A DNA stretch of 64,000 nucleotides from NCBI GenBank assembly GCA_037013685.1, contig CM072899.1, forward strand, positions 9,528,479 through 9,592,478, read 5' to 3'. The notes under the pieces were generated by a model, which worked only from the letters and a program-made list of their open reading frames with translations, had not been told where the DNA came from and ran no database searches. Of the stretch, positions 49,786 to 61,480 are shown piece by piece. Source of the stretch: Acridotheres tristis. Taxonomy: Eukaryota > Chordata > Aves > Passeriformes > Sturnidae. The position numbers were made by a program, and so were the translations under genes. Numbering within the stretch: the stretch's first letter is position 1; each line of letters starts with the position of its first letter.

Positions 49786-52784
49786 CACATTATGTCATAC
49801 ATATTAACTGGAAACAAAGCAAGTCTCAGCAGACACCTGAGCAGATGCCAAATGTCAAATTTGATTGAAAATGCTTAATTACTTCTCCCAAGCCTACTTG
49901 TTTTCTTCCTTCTCCTGTGTTTTCTGAAAATTCCTCTCTTGCAGTTGAAATGTCTTCCCTGATTCAACCCTCGGTTCAACTCTCCAGAATGGAGATTCTT
50001 GTTTCTACACGAAGCTGGGAAATTCAGATGAGGGAGCTTGGAAGAATGTGATCATTTCAGTTCTTTCAGCTTTTGTTCTCAGTTTTATGGTCATCTTCCT
50101 TCTATAGAATTGTTGTGGGGGCTTGAGGTTTTATTTCTGCTTTCTGCCCTTCATCTCTTCTGTGACTTTTTGCACCTTATCTCTTTGGCTGTGTTTTTAC
50201 CACTCACTTTATTCCATGACAGTGAGTTGCAGAGAGCATGGTGGTGATGTGATGAAACTTGAGAGTAGATGTGCTTGGGAGTGAGTCTGTGCTTCTAAGT
50301 GAAAGTGCAGGTCAAACTGAGATGATGGGAGTCTGAAATGTGCAAAAACTTGTCACAGGAAATTCAGGTTCTACTCACTGTAGTAAAGCTGGCCAGGGTA
50401 CTTAAACTCTTCCCATAACTAAGGTGAGTGCATTGTCCATAGGGCTATTCTGGGAGGACTCTATTTTCTCCTTGCTATATTTTGCTGTTGATCTAGTGAT
50501 GAATTCAGATAAGTTTTGTCCCTAGGTGGGACAAATGTGTGTTTATGAAATCATCATTACTTTTAAAGGATAAAAAAAATCCTGCCCTACAAAGACACAG
50601 CAGTTGGGTATGTAACCATTCAGGAGGACAGCAGTGAGGATTTGAATATAGCATCTTAGGCTGCTGCTGTTTTCAGGAGCCATATTTTAGCTATTGGAAA
50701 GCTTTATATGCAGAGGTTGAGAGCTGTACCACCAAGAGAAGTGGTATCACAAAGGGTGTAAGGCAGGGGAAGGAGAACTGCAGAAACCAAGAGGGTTTTT
50801 GGGAACTGAGACAGTGGTGGGGACACTGAAGGTAACTCACACAGTCCTGCTCCTACAAGTGGGGCAGCTGCTGTGCCTGCAATGCTGCCTCAGTCCTGTG
50901 CAACCCCTGCCTGTGGCTTGCACCAGTGAGAGCAGTGACCTTCCTGCAACACGGGCAATGTGGTTTCTCCTCTTGAAGACAAGAAGGAGATGATGAGCTC
51001 AGAGGTCTCTTGGAAGAAATTGGTTTTTCTCTCTAAGAAATTTCCCTGTTTCTAGGTATTTTCCAGCTTTTCCTGTTTCTTGTACCATCCAAGCACTGAG
51101 CAGTGCAGTTGCTGCAGAGCACAGACCAGGATGTGTAGCCTGTACATGGAGCCTGTTGACAGTACAGAAATGAGATGTGTTGCATTTTTTTATACTTGAT
51201 ATCTTTTCTGTGATCAATGAATTTCCTATGTTTGGATTTCCCTGCTTTCCGGATCTGCCTGTGTGTATTCCCCTAACCCTTCCATTTGCTGAATCTCTCC
51301 TGTCCCACTGTGACAGCCCAGCAGCAGCAGAGCTCTTCCTCACGCAGCATCTCCCAGCACACAGGGAGCCATGGTTTGGGAGGAGGAGCAGGGATAGCGG
51401 TGTGTGCATTTATTGTTGTGGTATTTTCACTGAGGTGGGAAACTAGACATCTACAGGACCTGAGAGCTGAATGGCAGGGCTCAAGCAGCCTCTGGCATGA
51501 TATTGTCATAAAAAGTGAATTGTGGAAAGAAGAGATTGATGTGAACTTACACTTGTTCTCTTTAAAGGGTGGTTTCCTTAATGTCCCCCATGCTCTCACC
51601 TGCACCTGAGCAGCTTTTGCCATCTTCAAGCAGGTCTTGTCCACATGGGTGTCTGGACTCACACTGGGTCTTAAACTCCCTCTCCCATTGGGCTCTGGTG
51701 TTTGGAACATTTTCAGTCCCATCCAGAAGCAAACCCAGAGCAATTCACTTTGATGTGTGAAATCTGAATTAATGAAACGACTGAATTAACTTTTTGTGCC
51801 TCTTGGGGAAGAGAGCAAGGGGAACGTGTTGGCCTATATTTCATCAGAGGGAAAACTTGTTTAGTTGTATGTATAGAACCAACATATCTTAGACTCTATG
51901 GTCTCTGTGTTGATCAAGTGCAGGATCTCCAAACCTGCTCTGTTTCCCATGCAGCCGTTTCTTGCAGAGTTTTGCACAGCTGCTGGCCAAAACAAGGCAA
52001 AAGTGAATCTTCCTTTTATTTCTTTTCTTGAAAATTGAAATGAGACTTTGAAGAAGAAACATCTTTTCTGGCTGTCTGTGGCAGGACCTTGTTGGAAACC
52101 TGAAACTCTTTCACTTCTGAGAAGGAAGTTCAATTTCATAATAATTGTTAAACACTTGGATGCTACATTGATTTACTGCTATAGAGGAAGTATGACCATG
52201 GGACTCTGGATTTAGAGCAGCCTTTGATTGGGGTGAGGTGAATTGGGCTCTGGATCTGTAGATCCATTGGTGTATGTGAAGGGCTGCTGCCTTTTGGTTA
52301 TCACCATTAAACCACTGAATGGAAAGGAGATGAGACTCTGAGTTAAAAATAGTACATATCCTGTAATTAAAAACGTGCACTTTCATATTTATGTACTCAG
52401 AGGCTGAATTAAAGTAATAAAAACCCTTAAATGTGCATTTCATAGGTCTTTCATCATGCAGTTTATAGTTTCAATATTCTTGCACCCGGTTCTGTTTCAT
52501 GTGGTTTTTATGAACAATCTGTCTGGAGTGGTCAGGGCTGGTGCAGGCAGTGCCAGTGTGTGCACATGGCTTTCTGAGCACAGAGAAGTGGGAGCTGCCA
52601 GCCTGCAGCTGCCTTGGGCCAGCAGATCAGGTTCCCTGTGTACCAGCACGGTGGTGCCTTGCTAAATGATGCTCTGAGCCCCTTCCACAAAACTGGCTTT
52701 TCCAGCAAGTTGTGTGTATAGCACTTGTTCAGGTGAATCTCAGCTGGATTCTCTTCACTGGACAGGGCAGAATGCTTTAGTATT

Positions 52785-52803
52785 CTAATTAGTCATTAAT
52801 TAG
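52785..52803. promoter_or_regulatory. Inverted pair of TAATTA homeodomain-type sites
   Basis: CTAATTA (52785-52791) and TAATTAG (52797-52803) are exact reverse complements separated by GTCAT. TAATTA is the preferred core of many homeodomain proteins, and paired-class proteins bind such inverted sites cooperatively, usually with 2-3 bp spacing. Measured between the nearest ATTA/TAAT cores the spacing here is larger, so the fit to a paired-class site is loose. Function is inferred only. Confidence 0.25.
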
Positions 52804-52880
52804 TGGTGTGAAATCTTAACACATAATGCCTGGAGTGTCACAGGAGCTGCTCAGCATCTTGCAGGATGAGCCCCCAACTT

Positions 52881-52908
52881 GTTTGCTCAACTCAAGCGTT
52901 GAGCAAAC
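52881..52908. other. Perfect 11-bp stem, 6-base loop
   Basis: GTTTGCTCAAC (52881-52891) and GTTGAGCAAAC (52898-52908) are exact reverse complements around TCAAGC. By a rough estimate a perfect match of this length at such short spacing is expected about 0.1-0.2 times in 64 kb. No U-rich tail or gene end is associated, so it is not called a terminator. It could be a cruciform-prone inverted repeat. Confidence 0.5.
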
Positions 52909-54061
52909 TGCAAATGGGGAGGATTTTCTTTTTTTCATCTTATGCCTTCCCCATACAAAATAGCTCTAAGAGAGTGAGCATTTTTCTGCAATAACATTGA
53001 TTATTTTTCTGTGGTGCTTGCTCACAGCAACAATGTGATCCTGCTGTGGATCCTGCTCATTGTTCTGGCAGATGATTTAAAAACAATATTCTTCTTTGCA
53101 CTAGATGCTCTTGATAATTGATCCTGAATCGAAGGTAAAGGAACAGGGGATAATTGAGTGGAAGTTAGCAGCAAGTTTTGTTCATCTGCTATGTTCCTAG
53201 GCTCTGCTTGGTCCTTTTTATTAGCTTTCTTTATCTGGGTAGAAACCCACTGAGATTACAATCTCAGTTTCCAGGATGATTTGTCCTAGTCTTCTGGCTT
53301 TTAGAAATGGTCTCCAAACCATCTCACTGTGACACTCTGGCTGTTCTTTTTTTGCTACTTGCAATCTGTCCTGTTGCTATAGGAAGCTGTAAATGGTTTG
53401 TTTGTTTGCTTCTTTTCCTACACAACTCTCGTAAATCTTTTCTCCCTTTCTCAGGGTGTGAGTTATGACTTGTAGGAGGTTAGTGAAAATCATCCTGAAA
53501 GGGATGGGAAGTATCAATTTTCTGTAAGTCGTTTATTTATAAAGGCTGGGAGAAATACTGGTGGAAATGACAGCTCTGGGCCTCCTGATGGGTGTCTCCC
53601 CTGCTTGTGGCTCAGCAGTGGCATGGATTGTGTTGCTCTCCCCTGGCATGGGAAGCTGATTGTGCCCCTGCAAATCCCTGGGGCAGCACAGGGACGAGCA
53701 GGGGGTACGTTGCCACCCACTGTGCAGAGCCCTTCCCTCTAGATCCACCACGGAAAAAAGGCTTGGCAAAGCTTTGACATCTGTGCTGGCACTGCTGCTT
53801 TCCCCTTGCATAAAAAGAAGCCTCCCGCACAGCTCAGCTTAGTGGCAATCCTGAATTGTGAAATATTTTCCAGGAGTCCACAGCACTGGTAAATCTGCAT
53901 GTGGATGATGTCTTGTCAGGTATTCCCACGTGCAGGGTGAACCTGCAAGGTAGGACTTTGCTGGACAAGGAGTTTAAAGGGAGATATTTGCCATTTCAAC
54001 AAATTTTATTTTGGTTTTGCAGTGAAAAGGCCTGTAGAAGAGCAGGAGGCTGTGTCTGACC

Positions 54062-54128
54062 GTGCTGATGTCAGTCTGGATTTAGCTGTCTTAAAGGGAA
54101 TGAGGTTAGTCTAGACTGACATCAGCAT
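54062..54128 (+). ncRNA. Candidate microRNA-precursor-like hairpin (unrecognised)
   Basis: Bases 54062-54082 pair without a break with 54108-54128 in a plus-strand RNA, giving 21 consecutive pairs. Three are G-U (54062/54128, 54078/54112, 54081/54109). Fourteen central pairs, GCTGATGTCAGTCT with AGACTGACATCAGC, are perfect Watson-Crick. Above this, pairs at 54084/54106, 54086/54104, 54087/54103, 54091/54099 and possibly 54092/54098 continue the stem to a small AAAGG loop. The size (about 67 nt), long upper stem and few mismatches fit a pre-miRNA. Neither arm matches a microRNA that I recognise. In the minus-strand RNA the three wobble pairs would become C-A mismatches. Below 54062 pairing is weak, which is less typical of a primary microRNA. 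Alternatives are an inverted duplication or the remnant of a small foldback transposon. Confidence 0.3.
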
Positions 54129-56462
54129 AAAAGGAGAGGGCAGAATTAGGCTTATGATAGCTGAAAAAGTCTTAGGTCCTGATTCATCAAAGGACTTAAG
54201 TATGGCTGAATTCTTCCTAAAGCCCATATGTTAGCATTTTGCTGACAGGGGACGTTTATTTTTATTCAGAAATATCAGAAAGGATGAAGAGGAACACTTT
54301 AGAAATGGTTTCCTTCTGACTAGAAGTATAATTGGCTCTACATTTGGGGATAAACAGGAGAAAAGATATTTTAGGCTGAGAACTTCTTGTATGTTAAGTA
54401 ATGTATTTTACTGCGGAAAGCAGCTTCTAATTATTGTGCAAATATTGTGTTAGTTGCAGGGACAACAGTAGTGTAATTATTTTTTATAATGACAAAACAT
54501 ACTATTATTTTGAACCAAGGAAGCTACAGAGTGGTCATCCTGTAGGATTTTTTTTTTACTGGTTATAACTTATTTCTGTATGGTGTTGCAATTGTGACAT
54601 AATCACAATCTTGACATAATACAAACACTTGACTGCCCTTTATGCATCAAAATACCCCAGAGATGTAATTATCTCATGGCTACTACATTTTCTGACAAGT
54701 CTGATAGCTCAAATATTGCAGACCTTGAACATTGATATGCACAGAAAACATTAAATATTCATTTGCTGATACATGTATTTATAAAAATCTCATTTCTTCA
54801 TTGAGTGAGAGGTGGTTTTCAGGTCACCCAATTCAATAACTATGAGCATATTTGAGGACTCAGGAATTCTTGCTTGTTTGAAGTTCTGTAGTTTTCTTTT
54901 TTGGGGGGGCAAAATAAATGCAGTAACTACTTTGCTAGGAAAATGAATACATTTCTTCCACAGTTTGTTCTGCTAATAATCTCTGTGTATTGCATATGCA
55001 ACTGTGCTGGCCTTGTTGTACATCCATGGAAATATGCAGTGCTCTGTGCCAGGCTGCAGCTCATTCCACCCTTTGCAAGTACCTTCCACTCTCCTTGTGG
55101 TTCAAAATAGGGAGGGACACAGCCTTGGTCTGGCCACAGGAGGGGAGTAAAGCTTCCATTTCACCTCTTCTGTCTCCCTTATCATGGTGAACTAAACTTT
55201 GTTTTTTCAAATTGTTACAAAGTGCTTGACTTTTCTGCAAAGGATGAGCAAATCCATCTCTTCTCCCACCAAAAGTGTCCTTCATGTGTCTTGAAGCAGT
55301 GGATACCTTCACAGTAATTTGTGGCCAAAGCAGCCCCTTTTGTTGAACCTGGGCTTGGGCCTCAGATTCTGAAAGAAAAAATGACCAGGGCTACTAGCAA
55401 ATGTTAGAAGATGCCTCAGCTTTTAAAAAGCAAAACAATGCATTCCCAGCTATATCAGCACAGAATTGTCCAATTCACCTTCTGGAGAGTGGCGCTTATT
55501 TGTGGCTGTGTAGCCCCTGTTTGTGTGACCTGTGGGTGTCCATACTGTACTGTATGAATGCTGTGCCTGCCCTGGGGTCACTTTGGAGTCTATATTACGT
55601 TGGGTGCTGGAAGTACCAGGTTTGTTCCTTTCAAGCTACTTAGGATGAGGAAGAAGGTGGGGATGTCTCCAGTGAGTTTTGAGCAGTGCATTAGTGTCAC
55701 CTCTGATAGCAGTAAATGACCCAGCAAATCAGCTGGGAGCTCTCACCAGTGATTACACTGCAGTGCAGAAAGGGGTACCTGTGCCTCAGAGGCTTTTCTG
55801 CTGGTGTGCCCCACTGAAGTGATGGATACATCTGGGTGCTGCATCTTCCTCACTGACAAGTTAAATCTTTCCCCTGTAATTGCCTGAAACACGACTTGTG
55901 GTAAGCTGGACAAGCTGAGCAGCTGTGCTGCTGTTTGTGTTTATCCAAAAATCACGAGCAGTGAGGAGTGCTCTGCTTGAGTCCAATGTAAGGCAATGGA
56001 GCAGGATCCAACATGTCTGGGCTTTTTTTTAAGGAAAAAGTGGAAAAGCACAATGAATCCCAGGTGGTCAACCCAAATAGTTTGCTGCCTTTTCTCTTGT
56101 ACTGACTAATAATCCATTACAGGAAAAATAGATTACCCACTGATGTACCAACACACAGGGGTGGTACATGAAGGGAAAATATTCTCTGACTCCAAGTAGC
56201 CAAACTGCTTCTAGCTGGAGCTGTGTCTTCTGTAAGAGGTAGGTGCAGGAGCAAGTGAGGAGCCTTCTGTGCTATTCTTACTGAAGAAAAAATAACAAAC
56301 CCCTGCATTTCCAGACATGCCATGGCTTCAGGTTGGGGTAATCCTGCTGTGGTGACATAACTGTGTGGGTTTGCAGTACCAATCTGTGGTGATGCTTTTG
56401 GAATTTATTGTTCTGTTCAACTCTTCTGCAGAGCCTAGCTGTCATCCTGCCCTTATGTTATT

Positions 56463-56475
56463 AAAAAAAAAAAAA
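56463..56475. repeat. Poly(A) run
   Basis: Thirteen consecutive A following TATGTTATT. No retroposon body or target-site duplication is evident upstream, so it is treated as a plain homopolymer rather than the tail of a processed pseudogene. Confidence 0.85.
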
Positions 56476-59400
56476 GGAATCAAAATGCCTTTGTTGTGTA
56501 TTTTTGATCTGTTCAGCTCTGAGGAAACCTTTCTGGTATCAGGTATATAGCTATTTACCCGTGGTTTGAAGGAGAGTATCACTTTTATGCTCTATGTACT
56601 TGAAAGGAAGTTAAATAAATAGCTTCTTTACTCCTTTTAGTTTGTCTTGGACTCTTCACCCCTAAAAAATTGTGAAGCCAAGTGGAATAAGAAAAGGGCT
56701 GCATAGCAAGCAATTTGCCCATGAAATGCATTTGTTTTTAATTGCCTTATTAAGTCAGGTTATGATGGATTATGTGACCTTACCCAATGCAGCCTGACAT
56801 AATGGGATGCTGTCAGAAGCTCTGGAATAACAGAGTGATATTCACTTGACTGGGGTTTTCTTGCTTGTGTTTTTAGCCATGTTGATTGCTTGCATTGGTT
56901 ATACACATTAAGAATGTCTTGGCATGAGTAAAGGCAAGGTCGTTAATGCTTTTTGTCATGATTACTTGATAAGCTTGTTGTTCCACCAGGAATTAATGCC
57001 TTGCTGGTAGCACAGGAACAAGGCATGAGGCTGTCATGCTGTGCTGCAATGGGGTGGGTGTTGAGCTCAAGGATTTCTCATGGTCCCTCCCAGGGCTCTG
57101 TCCATCAGCTGTTATCAGAGATTGCAGTCAGTGACAGCACAGCCATTCCCAGCAACCCACAGAGCAATTTTCAGCTGAGGTATTTCAAATTATTTGGTTG
57201 GTGTTTAATAAACAGGGCTGGAGGAGGCCCCTCCATGTTGCACATCTGTTTTGGAGAGGGGCACAGCAAACGGAGGTGTTGTGTCCAAGGCAAAGCAAGG
57301 TGGCTTGGCAGCAGGAGCTGGCTTTGCTCCCTCCATGAGGGAACACGAGCCTTCTTATTTCCTGGCATGTGTTGGTGGCTTGTGTAATGGAGAGATACAA
57401 GAACATCCTCCTCTTCCCGTGATAGATGAGGTTTGTAGGTTTCAAACAGATTTAAATAAGACTTTTAGCCACCAAAAAAGTAGAAGAAAAACCTCCCACT
57501 CTCAAGTAAATCATTATGCTGCATTTGTTTTCCGAACCCTCTAATAATAATATAAAAAAAGCCATTTTGAATGCTATTCCGCTTGCCTTTTCAATTTCTC
57601 CCTTGGAATCTCTCATCTGTTAAATTAGTTTTTGGATTCATCCCAAACTTATGAATATTTCTTTGTCTCTCTTCACTTATCTGTCTCTACTCCCCCATTC
57701 TTTTCCAGAATAATTTCCAGAGGATGAACTTTTTGGAAACAGTATTTCCATGTGTAGGTCTTACTCTCCCAGCACATCTTTCTTTAAATAATACTGGTGG
57801 TTTTTACATCCTGGATGGTTCTGTTTCCTTGCCAAGAGCTGGACTGTTGACTTGGATGAAGCTCCACTGTGTGTAAGTGCTCTTACAAGCATTGATTAGG
57901 ATGGCAGGTTTTGACAGCTGAGTCAGCCAGAAACCTTGAAATACACCATTTGGGACTGTTTGTTGGTGATAATGAGTCTCAACTGCCATGGACTTCTATT
58001 CTTCTTTTTCAAAAGTTTAGATCTTTCTCCTTCATTAGGACAAGGGCATTCTTCAGACTCCCTTGAAATGGATGCAGCACCTCCTGTTCTCCTGAAGCAA
58101 CCATTGCTATGCATAGTTTTGAAGGAAACAAGTGAGATTTAGGAATTTTTTTGAGATACTGCATTTATTTGCTTATTATATTAAAACTTACTGAGAAACT
58201 GATTTCCATAATCATTCTTGAGGTTTGAAGGACAAAAATGAATTCTAAATCAGAATGCATCTAAATTTTAAAATTTTCCCAGGAAGTTGAAATTTGTGTG
58301 TATTCCTTTATGAAAACACTGAAATGTATTTCCAGGAGAGTAGATTGCTGCCTGGCATTTCTCTGGGAACTGAACTTGGCATTATTCTTATCAGCTTCAT
58401 TTGAGTTCTGCAGGGGGAGGTGGTAGGAGAGTGAGAATTCACATCAAGTCAAATTTGCTGGGGCTTGCAGCCTCTGCAGCTCCATGGATCCTTGTGCTTC
58501 TAGGCCAGGAATGAACTTGCAAGTGTCAGACAGGGCTGAGCAGGCTGCTTGGCCATTGTAGTGTGTGTTTGTAGCATATGAAGAGAAAACACAACTGCAC
58601 AGCCTTTGCATCTGGCCTCCAGCCATTTGATCCAGACTCCTTTCACAGCCTGATATTCATCCATCCCTCCTTTCTTTTCCCTGTTGAGCTTTTCCTGACA
58701 GACCCTTAAACTAGTTGGTTTCTGAACACTATCTATGTTGTGGCTCCTATGGACATGGAAACCTTTGAGAAACAAAGCAGTCAGTAGCAATGTTCCCCTG
58801 GAATTCCATGAAAATGGAGCTGCTTCTATTAAAGTTCTCTTAAAGCCTGTCAGTCCTTTGGAAAAGCACACATTTAATCAGAAATCTCCTTTATTTCTGT
58901 TCGTTCTTTCTCTACTCATCCATTTCCCTATTTCCATACCCAAGCTTTTCTTTGTCTTTTCATTTACTTCCAACCTGAAATTCTAGTACCAAGTGCTATT
59001 TTTGGGCTGCCAGCCCCTTGCAAACAGCCAGACTTAGCATGTTTTGGAAAAATGCAAGCAGCTTCTCTGGGACAACAGAGGAAACCACAGAGCTGAAAGC
59101 TAGTCCTGATAGAATCCAGGGTGTTTTTACTGACATGAAGTTCTTTAGCAAGAGCTGTTGTTTGTTTGGAGCCCCTGTGCAGTGATTATTTTTCAATAAG
59201 AGCTTCAACTTCACCTGAGTATATCTGTAGTGATTACAGGACTGAACTTAAATGTCTGGGGAGAATATGCTAAACTTCACTGCTGCTGGTGACAGGCTTT
59301 AGTAATGCCTGCCTCCACAAGCCTACGGCTTTAGACATCTGCCTCATTCGGGCTTCTTGCAAATTACACCCCCAAGGAGCTTAGGGAACTGGAATAATCT

Positions 59401-61460
59401 GTACTGACAGAATGTGGTGTGGAAATGTCCCTCCTTAACCATTTTGCTGATGCATGACTTCAATGTGGAAACAAAGGAAGATTGATGGCAGACAGCAAGT
59501 GGAACATTGATGTTTAGGCCTGACCTGGGTCAGGCACTGGAGAAAAAAATAAGTAGAAGAGGGAAATTGGGTCCAGAAGTGTCATTCCTTTTGTTTCTTA
59601 ACTGTCTAAGGTACTGGTGAGGGAACTTAGCATCCTGTGCCAGAAGTACCACTGTGAATTGCTTTGCTTGGCAGTTCCATCTTTTCAGAGCATTTTGTTT
59701 CAATTCCCTCAGAACCTCAGTGGGGAGAGCTAAGTGTCTGAACAGCTGTAATGAACCCATGACTTCATTTCCAAATGGCATCTCCTGAGGACATTAAGAA
59801 GGTGGTGAGAGTTGGGAGGAGCAGTGAGCTGGCTGCTTCTCACTGGCTATGGCAGCTTCAAGGGTCAGCAGAGCCTGCAATTAACAGGGAACAATAAGTC
59901 AGCCAGGATGCTGTGGCACATGAGCTGAGATCCTGGGCAGAAGCTAAGGGAAGAGGAGGAAGACAGTGAGAAACTTGGGAACAACTTTCTTCTTGCAGTT
60001 CTCATCAAGACTAAACCCTGGCCATAGGAATCCTTCATTTGAAAGAGAGAATGAGATTGTTTTTCCTCCTAAATAAACTCAGATCTTTGTATCATAGCCC
60101 TGATTACTGTGTCATCTGAGTGCTTGAATGTATTTGAGTTCTCAGAGCATCTCGATTGTGCATGTGCTCTTATCCCTGTTTTTAGCTGGGTGGTTGAGGC
60201 CAAAGTCCTGCTGATTTCAAGAGGCTGGCTTGGCACTGTGTGGTGTGGCCCATCACCTTGTACAGTCCTGAAGCAATGTCGTTCACCTCTCCTAGTGGTA
60301 GATCATGGATCCCTTACAAAGAAAAGGGTGTTTTGGGGCCAGTTGAAGCTCTGAGGTCTCTCCACGATCTAGCCAGAGGTCCTTACAGCCTCAGCTATCT
60401 CCTGCTTGCAGAAGGCTGCCTGTGCCCCTATTTCTTGATAACAGCAGGACAGCCAGCCTATTTCAACTGCAGTGATTGCAAGTCGGCTTTGGGAAGCTGA
60501 TTATTCACAGTCAAACCTGACACTGCTTTCTGATCTGGAAAATAATAACAATATTTGCCAGTGTGAATCCCTTGTGAGGCAGTGAGGTCAGAGCCCTTCT
60601 GTGAGCTGTGGTGGTGTTTGCCTGCAGAAGAGGCAGGAACATTGCCACTGTCAGTACCTCTTTGGTCTGCTGCAGAGTAAATATCTTCCTAGTTCTTCTG
60701 AGCTACTGAATCCCCCACCTCCATTGGAACTGCCCACTGATCACAGGCCACATTTCATCAGGGCTTGGACTGAGTCCCACATCTCATAATCAAACTCCTT
60801 GTCAGTTAATGCCTCTTTCTGCATGACACCCTTGGGCTGATTTCAGACTGGCAGGGCAGCTTCCAGTTTCATTCCCCCAGTGTTTCTCCAGCCATCCTGT
60901 TTTAAAAGCCATGTGTCTAACTTGCCTTTGCTTGCTCTAAGTTGTCTCTCTCTGTAATGTTTTTTCTTTCTAGTCCTTTACTTATGAGCCTCAGGGTTTC
61001 ATGTAAAAGCAGAAAGTTTGGACCATGTGTGTTTTTCTGCCTCTGTGAGATCATCCTCTACTTAAAAACCATGGTTACTGGGTCAGTCCCTTTAGATTCA
61101 GATACTACTGAGCCACCTGTTATACTTTATGCTCCTGAAAAACTCTGTGTTTCTCTGAATTTACTTTCTTTGTCAGCTGCCTGCCAGCCTGCATATGGCA
61201 GAGGATTAGAGTTGTCATCTTTCCAGATTTCTTTGCCAAACCAAAATAAAATTTCAGAGCAGCTATAACATGGGAGTGCTGAGAAACAATACCTGAAAGC
61301 ACCAATTGTGCAGCATTCAAATTTTCACAAAACAGAACCCAGAGTTTTGCTTTAACAATTCTATGTTTCCCATCCAGTAGAAAAGTGGAAGGGAAACACG
61401 TTCCTGGGCTTGGCTGCAGTGTGTGTTTGGGTGTCTGTGAGTTCCAGGGATTACATGTCA

Positions 61461-61480
61461 GTCACCAAATGTCACCAAAA
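61461..61480. repeat. 10-bp tandem duplication
   Basis: GTCACCAAAT followed directly by GTCACCAAAA, nine of ten bases identical. A related GTGTCACT comes next, so the motif GTCAC occurs three times within about 26 bases. Confidence 0.6.

Larger units (their letters stand above)
46019..54061. other. Non-coding unique sequence with short palindromes
   Basis: No gene recognised. The longest frame, 156 codons at 51273-51743 minus, shows no known domain. It overlaps several equally unremarkable frames on the other strand. The interval 49740-49900 looks like a conserved non-coding element by texture and contains two adjacent palindromes, listed separately. A TAATTA inverted repeat lies at 52785-52803 and a perfect 11-bp hairpin at 52881-52908. 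Confidence 0.6.

Noticed and set aside
51273..51743. 156-codon minus-strand frame with cysteine-rich C-terminal part.
   Set aside because: The cysteines show no ordered spacing, the frame overlaps others of similar size on the opposite strand, and no family is recognised.
56463..56475. Poly(A) run considered as the tail of a processed pseudogene.
   Set aside because: No coding remnant upstream and no flanking duplication seen.
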